Program-made: the position numbers and the translations under genes
From: Bacteroidaceae bacterium
GTDB taxonomy: Bacteria > Bacteroidota > Bacteroidia > Bacteroidales > Bacteroidaceae
Assembly (NCBI GenBank): GCA_017483665.1
Contig: JAFUVM010000006.1
Coordinates: forward strand, 1 to 58,181
Reading direction: 5' to 3'
DNA length: 58,181 nt
Notes under the pieces: generated by a model
Database searches by the model: none
The model's input: only the letters and a program-made list of their open reading frames with translations
Told to the model about the DNA's origin: nothing
Shown here: positions 53,537-58,181 of the stretch, one piece after another
Position numbering within the stretch: the first letter of the stretch is position 1
Layout of the letters: each line of letters starts with the position of its first letter

Positions 53537-54880
53537 ATGGAACTGGATATGCTGACTGCTGTGTCGCCTGTCGACGGACGATACAGGAGCAAGACGGAGC
53601 CTCTGGCGGCTTTCTTTTCTGAGTATGCACTCATCCGCTATCGTGTCCGTGTCGAAGTGGAGTATTTCATCGCCCTCGTTCATCTTCCCTTGCCGCAGCT
53701 GCAGGGCTTCCCTGTCAGCGACGATTGCCTCCGCGACATCTACCGCAATTTCACGGAACAGGACGCACAGCGTGTCAAGGACATCGAATCCGTTACGAAC
53801 CACGACGTCAAGGCTGTGGAGTATTATATCAAGGAGCAGTTCGACCGCATCGGAGGGCTCGACTCCTACAAGGAGTTCATCCATTTCGGCCTTACCAGTC
53901 AGGACATCAACAATACCAGTGTTCCCCTTAGCATCAAGGAGGCTTTGGAGCAGGTGTACTATCCGCTCATCGAGGAGCTGATAGCCCAGCTTACCCAGTA
54001 TGCCGACGATTGGAAGGACGTGCCCATGCTGGCTAAGACGCATGGTCAGCCTGCCAGCCCCACGCGCCTGGGCAAGGAAGTTCAGGTGTTTGCCTATCGC
54101 CTGCAGCGTCAGCTCGACATGCTCCGTGCCTGCCCTGTCACAGCCAAGTTCGGCGGTGCGACGGGCAACTTCAATGCCCATCACGTGGCTTACCCGCAGC
54201 AGGACTGGCGCGAGTTCGGCCGTCGTTTCGTCAGCGAGAGTCTTGGCCTTGAACGCGAAGAATATACTACACAGATAAGCAACTACGACTGCCTGGGTGC
54301 CGTGTTCGATGCCATGAAGCGCATCAACACCATCATCATCGTCCTGGACCGCGACTTCTGGCAGTACGTCTCGATGGAGTACTTCCGCCAGAAGATCAAG
54401 GCAGGCGAGGTGGGTTCCAGTGCAATGCCTCACAAGGTGAATCCCATCGACTTCGAGAACTCGGAGGGCAACCTCGGCATGGCTAACGCCATCCTGTCGC
54501 ACCTGAGCCAGAAGCTGCCCGTCAGCCGTTTGCAGCGCGACCTCACGGACAGCACCGTGCTCCGCAACGTCGGTGTGCCTATGGGACACATGCTCATCAG
54601 CATACAGAGCACTCTGAAAGGCCTGCGCAAGCTTGTCCTCAACCAGGATGCCATCCGCCGCGACCTGGAGGGCTGCTGGGCTGTCTGTGCCGAAGCCATT
54701 CAGACCATTCTCCGCCGCGAGGCTTATCCTCATCCCTATGAGGCGCTCAAGGCGCTCACCCGCACGGGCAAGGGCATCGACGAGGCAACAATCAGGAACT
54801 TTATCGAAGGACTCGATGTCAGCGAATCCGTGAAGGAAGAGCTGCGTGCCATCACACCATATACATATACAGGAATCTGA
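53537..54880 (+). CDS. purB: Adenylosuccinate lyase
   Basis: Two steps of purine synthesis: cleavage of SAICAR and of adenylosuccinate. 447 residues. The fumarase-fold signature SSAMPHKVNPIDFENSEGN and TKTHGQPASPT-like AKTHGQPASPTRLGKE are intact, as is TSQDINNTSVPL. The start MELDMLTAVSPVDGRYRSK is the family start; a TTG 9 bp upstream is unlikely. The family signature and the length are normal. Confidence 0.96.
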   Translation: MELDMLTAVSPVDGRYRSKTEPLAAFFSEYALIRYRVRVEVEYFIALVHLPLPQLQGFPVSDDCLRDIYRNFTEQDAQRVKDIESVTNHDVKAVEYYIKEQFDRIGGLDSYKEFIHFGLTSQDINNTSVPLSIKEALEQVYYPLIEELIAQLTQYADDWKDVPMLAKTHGQPASPTRLGKEVQVFAYRLQRQLDMLRACPVTAKFGGATGNFNAHHVAYPQQDWREFGRRFVSESLGLEREEYTTQISNYDCLGAVFDAMKRINTIIIVLDRDFWQYVSMEYFRQKIKAGEVGSSAMPHKVNPIDFENSEGNLGMANAILSHLSQKLPVSRLQRDLTDSTVLRNVGVPMGHMLISIQSTLKGLRKLVLNQDAIRRDLEGCWAVCAEAIQTILRREAYPHPYEALKALTRTGKGIDEATIRNFIEGLDVSESVKEELRAITPYTYTGI

Positions 54881-54960
54881 AAATCACTCCTTGCTCCAAC
54901 CCGCGAGGGAAGGGACAAAGGGGACAGCTAATACATTACATACATATTTATCTAAGAGAA

Positions 54961-56259
54961 ATGAGCAACGAAGAAAACTGGAGAGAGCAATTCTCCGAAT
55001 CAGAGAACAGCGGTCGCCGCGATGGCTACCGTCCTCAGGGTAACAGTCAAGAGAACCAGGGTGGCGAAGGCCGTCCTATGCGTCCCCGCATCAGCCGCAG
55101 TGCATACAGCACCAGTCATCGCGAGGGAGGCTATCAGCCGCGCGAAGGCGGTTATCAGCAGCGTCCCCGTTACAACCGCGAGGGAGGTTACCAACCCCGC
55201 GAAGGCGGCCATCAGCAGCGCGAAGGCGGCTACCAGCCTCGTCCCCGCTACAATCGTGAGGGAGGCTACCAGTCCCGCGAAGGCGGTTACCAGCAGCGCG
55301 AAGGCGGTTACCAGCCGCGTCCCCGCTACAACCGCGAGGGAGGTTATCAGTCCCGCGAAGGCGGCTACCAGCAGCGTGAAGGCGGCTATCAGCCCCGTCC
55401 CCGATACAACCGCGACGGCGAGGGCTATGCTCCGCGGGGAGCCAAGGGCGGCTTCCGTCCACGCACAGCAGGCTATAATCCTCATGCCAAGTACAGCATG
55501 AAGAAACAGATAGAGTATCGCGAGACGCACATCGACCCGGACGAGCCGATTCGCCTGAACAAGTACCTTGCCAATGCCGGCGTATGCAGCCGTCGCGAAG
55601 CAGACAGCTTCATCGAGGCAGGCGTGGTGAAGGTCAACGGCGAGGTTGTCACCGAGCTGGGCACAAAGGTGAAGCGCTCCGATGTCGTCCTCTTCCACGA
55701 CCAGCAGGTCAACATCGAGAAGAAGGTCTATGTCCTGCTCAACAAGCCCAAGGACTATGTGACCACCAGCGACGACCCGCAGAATCGCAAGACGGTGATG
55801 GACCTCGTGAAGGGGGCATGCCGCGAGCGCATCTATCCCGTAGGTCGTCTGGACCGCAACACCACGGGTGTGCTCCTGCTTACCAACGACGGCGAATTGG
55901 CTACAAAGCTTACACATCCCCAGTACCTCAAGAAGAAGATCTACCATGTCTTCCTCGACAAGAACGTCACGGCAGCCGACATGCGCCAGATAGCAGAAGG
56001 CATCGAGCTGGACGACGGCGAGATACATGCCGATGCCATCGAGTATGCCAACGAGACGGACCGCAAGCAGGTGGGCATCGAGATTCACAGCGGCCGCAAC
56101 CGCATCGTGCGTCGCATCTTCGAACACCTTGGCTACAAGGTCATCCGTCTGGACCGTGTCTACTTTGCCGGCCTGACCAAGAAGAACGTCCGTCGCGGCG
56201 ACTGGCGCTTCCTCACCGAGCAGGAGGTGAACATGCTCCGCATGGGAGCCTTTGAGTAA
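54961..56259 (+). CDS. RluB/RsuA-family pseudouridine synthase with repetitive N-terminal tail
   Basis: 432 residues. The first ~165 are a disordered Arg/Gly/Tyr-rich tail. Residues about 198-245 are an S4 RNA-binding domain (RLNKYLANAGVCSRREADSF core YLANAGVCSRREAD; IEAGVVKVNGEVV). The catalytic domain follows with GRLDRNTTGVLLLTNDGEL containing the conserved Asp, plus EIHSGRNRIVRRIFEHLGY. RluB modifies 23S rRNA U2605 in E. coli; the exact site here is inferred. The tail resembles RGG motifs and would add RNA affinity. Confidence 0.9.
   Translation: MSNEENWREQFSESENSGRRDGYRPQGNSQENQGGEGRPMRPRISRSAYSTSHREGGYQPREGGYQQRPRYNREGGYQPREGGHQQREGGYQPRPRYNREGGYQSREGGYQQREGGYQPRPRYNREGGYQSREGGYQQREGGYQPRPRYNRDGEGYAPRGAKGGFRPRTAGYNPHAKYSMKKQIEYRETHIDPDEPIRLNKYLANAGVCSRREADSFIEAGVVKVNGEVVTELGTKVKRSDVVLFHDQQVNIEKKVYVLLNKPKDYVTTSDDPQNRKTVMDLVKGACRERIYPVGRLDRNTTGVLLLTNDGELATKLTHPQYLKKKIYHVFLDKNVTAADMRQIAEGIELDDGEIHADAIEYANETDRKQVGIEIHSGRNRIVRRIFEHLGYKVIRLDRVYFAGLTKKNVRRGDWRFLTEQEVNMLRMGAFE
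55120..55410 (+). repeat. In-frame 78-bp tandem repeat in the rluB-type gene
   Basis: Residues 54-72 form a 19-residue unit, REGGYQPREGGYQQRPRYN. Three 26-residue units follow at 73-98, 99-124 and 125-150, each built from REGGYQ words and ending QPRPRYN. Substitutions at the third codon position between units show they are not perfectly homogenised. Confidence 0.9.
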
Positions 56260-56261
56260 TT

Positions 56262-56292
56262 CATAATTCTCAATTCATAATTAATAATTAAT
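56262..56292 (+). repeat. aattcataa-type AT-rich repeat before asnS
   Basis: attcataattctcaattc followed by ataattaataattaat, direct repeats of aattcataatt. This simple repeat is frequent between Bacteroidales genes. The gap to asnS is only 33 bp. Confidence 0.6.
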
Positions 56293-57732
56293 ATGAAACG
56301 TACTAAAGTTATTGATGCACTGAAGTGCACAGCATACGGGAGTGACATTTGCGTCAAGGGTTGGGTGCGTTCGAAACGCGGCTCGAAGGGCATATTCTTC
56401 ATTGCCCTGAACGATGGCAGCACAATAAAGAACGTGCAGATTGTCGGCGATGATGCCAAGTTCGACGAGGAAACCCTGAAGCGCATCACGACGGGTGCCT
56501 GCCTCTCTGTCGAAGGCAAGCTCGTGGAGAGTCCTGCCGCAGGTCAGGCCAGCGAGATACAGGCCACGGCCATCGAGGTCCTCGGCGACTGCGACAACAC
56601 CTATCCTCTGCAGAAGAAGGGCGCCAGCTGGGAGTACCTCCGTACGGTGGCTCACCTGCGTCCGCGCACCAACACGTTCGGTGCCATCCTGCGCATCCGC
56701 CACAACATGGCGATGGCCATCCACACCTATTTCCACGAACATGGCTACTTCTACTTCCACACGCCGCTCATCACCGCGAGCGACTGCGAGGGAGCTGGCA
56801 ACATGTTCCAGGTGACCACCAAGAACCTCTACGACCTGAAGAAAGACGAGCAGGGCAAGATTATCTACGATGACGACTTCTTTGGCGAACAGACAAGCCT
56901 CACCGTCAGCGGTCAGCTCGAGGGCGAGCTTGGTGCAACGGCTCTCGGAGCCATCTACACCTTCGGTCCTACCTTCCGTGCCGAGAACAGCAACACCCCG
57001 CGCCACCTGGCCGAGTTCTGGATGATTGAGCCTGAGATAGCCTTCATGGACCAGGAGGAGCTGATGGACCTCGAGGAGGATTTCATCAAATACTGCGTCC
57101 GTTGGGCACTCGACAACTGCAAGGACGACCTGGAATTCCTTAACAAGATGGTCGACAAGGGGCTCATAGAGCGTCTGGAGGGCGTGCTGAAGGAGGAGTT
57201 CTTCCGCCTGCCCTATACCGAAGGCATCCGCATCCTGCAGGAGGCCGTCAAGGGCGGCAAGAAGTTCGAGTTCCCCTGCGAGTGGGGCGACGACCTTGCC
57301 AGCGAGCACGAACGCTACCTCGTGGAGGAACACTTTAAGAAGCCTGTCATCATGACCGACTATCCGCGTTCGTTCAAGTCGTTCTACATGAAGCAGAACC
57401 AGGAGACGGCCGACGGCGGCAGCATCGGTTACAAGGGAGCCGTAGCCCCAGGTCCCACCATGCAGGGCACCGACGTGCTCTTCCCGTCAATCGGTGAAAT
57501 CATCGGCGGCAGCGTACGCGAGGAGAGCTACGACAAACTGATGAGTGAGGTGAGGCGTCGCGAGATGGACATGACACACCTGTGGTGGTACCTCGATACC
57601 CGCAAGTACGGCTCTTGCCCGCACGCCGGATTCGGACTTGGCTTCGAGCGCCTCATCCTCTTCGTCACCGGCATGCAGAACATCCGCGACGTCATTCCTT
57701 TCCCCCGCACACCGCGCAACGCAGAGTTCTAA
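56293..57732 (+). CDS. asnS: Asparaginyl-tRNA synthetase
   Basis: Charges tRNA-Asn. 479 residues: an N-terminal OB-fold ([23 protein letters not shown] core [12 protein letters not shown]), then the class II catalytic domain with motif 2 [19 protein letters not shown] and motif 3 [22 protein letters not shown] typical asnS insertion separates motifs 1 and 2. AsnS and not AspS is shown by the motif 2 AENSNTPRH. It is followed by a repeat array ending in a hairpin. Confidence 0.96.
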   Translation: MKRTKVIDALKCTAYGSDICVKGWVRSKRGSKGIFFIALNDGSTIKNVQIVGDDAKFDEETLKRITTGACLSVEGKLVESPAAGQASEIQATAIEVLGDCDNTYPLQKKGASWEYLRTVAHLRPRTNTFGAILRIRHNMAMAIHTYFHEHGYFYFHTPLITASDCEGAGNMFQVTTKNLYDLKKDEQGKIIYDDDFFGEQTSLTVSGQLEGELGATALGAIYTFGPTFRAENSNTPRHLAEFWMIEPEIAFMDQEELMDLEEDFIKYCVRWALDNCKDDLEFLNKMVDKGLIERLEGVLKEEFFRLPYTEGIRILQEAVKGGKKFEFPCEWGDDLASEHERYLVEEHFKKPVIMTDYPRSFKSFYMKQNQETADGGSIGYKGAVAPGPTMQGTDVLFPSIGEIIGGSVREESYDKLMSEVRRREMDMTHLWWYLDTRKYGSCPHAGFGLGFERLILFVTGMQNIRDVIPFPRTPRNAEF

Positions 57733-57751
57733 GGAACGGCATCGCCCGGAC

Positions 57752-57905
57752 AAGCGCGTGCCCCTTTGTAAAGAAGCGCGTGCCCCTTTGTAAAGAAGCG
57801 CGTGCCCCTTCGTAAGGAAACGCGTGCCGTGTTGCCCATAAGCGCATTGCTCTTCCGAAATAAGCGCCTGGCTCTTCCCAGATAAGAGCAGGGCGCTTTT
57901 TCTTT
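57752..57905 (+). repeat. 22-bp phased repeat array, seven units of mixed words (locus A6)
   Basis: Units start at 57752, 57774, 57796, 57818, 57840, 57862 and 57884, each exactly 22 bp. The first three read aagcgcgtgcccctt plus tgtaaag, tgtaaag or cgtaagg. The fourth is aaacgcgtgccgtgt plus tgcccat. The fifth and sixth are aagcgcattgctctt plus ccgaaat, and aagcgcctggctctt plus cccagat. The last begins aagagcagggcgctt. Thus prefix and suffix halves are swapped between units of one array. Confidence 0.92.
57862..57905 (+). terminator. Terminator-like hairpin for asnS formed by the last repeat units
   Basis: aagcgcctggctctt (57862-57876) and aagagcagggcgctt (57884-57898) pair in 13 of 15 positions over a 7-nt loop (cccagat), followed by ttttcttttg. 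That is a good intrinsic terminator placed 130 bp past the asnS stop. Confidence 0.7.
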
Positions 57906-58052
57906 TGCCCCTCGCCATTTTGTCCTGTTTCGCGCCATTTTGTCGGCTTCGACCCACGGGATTGTGCCTCGGGAGCCGTGTGCCGGGCTTTTGCACGCTC
58001 TTTGTAAAACACAGGTGAAACAAATCCGTAAAAGACGAAAGGAGAGAATACT

Positions 58053-58181
58053 ATGATACAGAACAACCAGAATCAGCAAACCGGGGAGAAGAGCCTGCAG
58101 AAGTATGCCCGCAACCTCGTGGACGAAGCAAGGGCCGGTAAGCTCGACCCCGTCATCGGCCGCGACGACGAGATACGTCGT
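58053..58181 (+). CDS. Clp/Hsp100 AAA+ ATPase, N-terminal 43 codons (cut by window edge)
   Basis: Opens [20 protein letters not shown] and continues [20 protein letters not shown] before the edge. That last block is the linker just before the first AAA+ domain of ClpA, ClpB and ClpC. Only 14 residues precede it, so the usual Clp N-domain is missing. A strong Shine-Dalgarno (aaaggagag, 58039-58047) precedes the ATG, unusual for this phylum. Which Clp subtype it is cannot be decided from 43 residues. Confidence 0.8.
   Translation, partial: MIQNNQNQQTGEKSLQKYARNLVDEARAGKLDPVIGRDDEIRR

Overview
This window comes from a Bacteroidales chromosome, most likely a GC-rich member of the Prevotellaceae. 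The evidence is a set of Bacteroidetes-type promoters (TAnnTTTG at the -7 position, seen 14 times), almost no Shine-Dalgarno sequences, and lineage marker genes: gldE, a DUF5687 permease, a LolA-like gene beside ftsK, a four-helix-bundle suffix protein, and a secreted glycosidase ending in a short type IX-style tail. No rRNA, tRNA, CRISPR array, prophage or complete insertion sequence was seen. The gene at each edge is cut by the window: gdhA on the left and a Clp-type AAA+ ATPase on the right.

Layout. 1-9.2 kb: gdhA, nadE, an SprT-like metalloprotein, a HEPN/nucleotidyltransferase pair ahead of a sodium:alanine symporter, and a large PEP/pyruvate-binding protein. 9.6-15.4 kb: tex, radA, an SLC13 permease and cysC in one tightly packed run. 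15.8-23.5 kb: a modular GH76 mannanase, a zinc-ribbon lipoprotein, a U32 (RlhA-like) protein and metA, which carries the acetyl-CoA-type Glu111. 24-31.9 kb: gyrA with two TPR genes, gldE-ssb, and a secreted EEP-fold hydrolase. 31.9-42.3 kb: an eight-gene minus-strand run of valS, a cytidylate-kinase-like protein, a RelA/SpoT synthetase-domain protein, a phosphotransferase, a MESH1-like HD hydrolase, a Cache-PP2C-HATPase sensor, an SLC13 transporter and a STAS protein. 42.5-44.4 kb: wreckage of restriction-modification genes around an intact four-helix protein. 44.6-53.2 kb: ftsK, lolA-like, trxB, a DUF5687 permease, an ABC ATPase, a barrel-like protein and a Gate-domain membrane protein. 53.5-58.2 kb: purB, an rluB-type pseudouridine synthase with a repetitive RGG-like head, asnS, and the Clp-type gene.

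Two repeat systems stand out. First, six intergenic loci hold short arrays whose units are 22 bp (21 bp in part of one). The words differ between loci but share a layout: a 15-bp quasi-palindromic core (AAG[C/A]GC-nnn-GCnCTT in the best-defined loci) plus a 7-bp spacer. Some arrays end in, or form, terminator-like hairpins. Second, GC-rich palindromic elements of about 70-100 bp sit in frame inside conserved housekeeping proteins (the PEP-binding protein, RadA twice, ValS, the ABC ATPase). Smaller palindromes and simple repeats supply stop codons or part of a signal peptide. The strongest candidate for an undescribed regulatory module is the alarmone/partner-switch/transporter operon at 31.9-39.4 kb.
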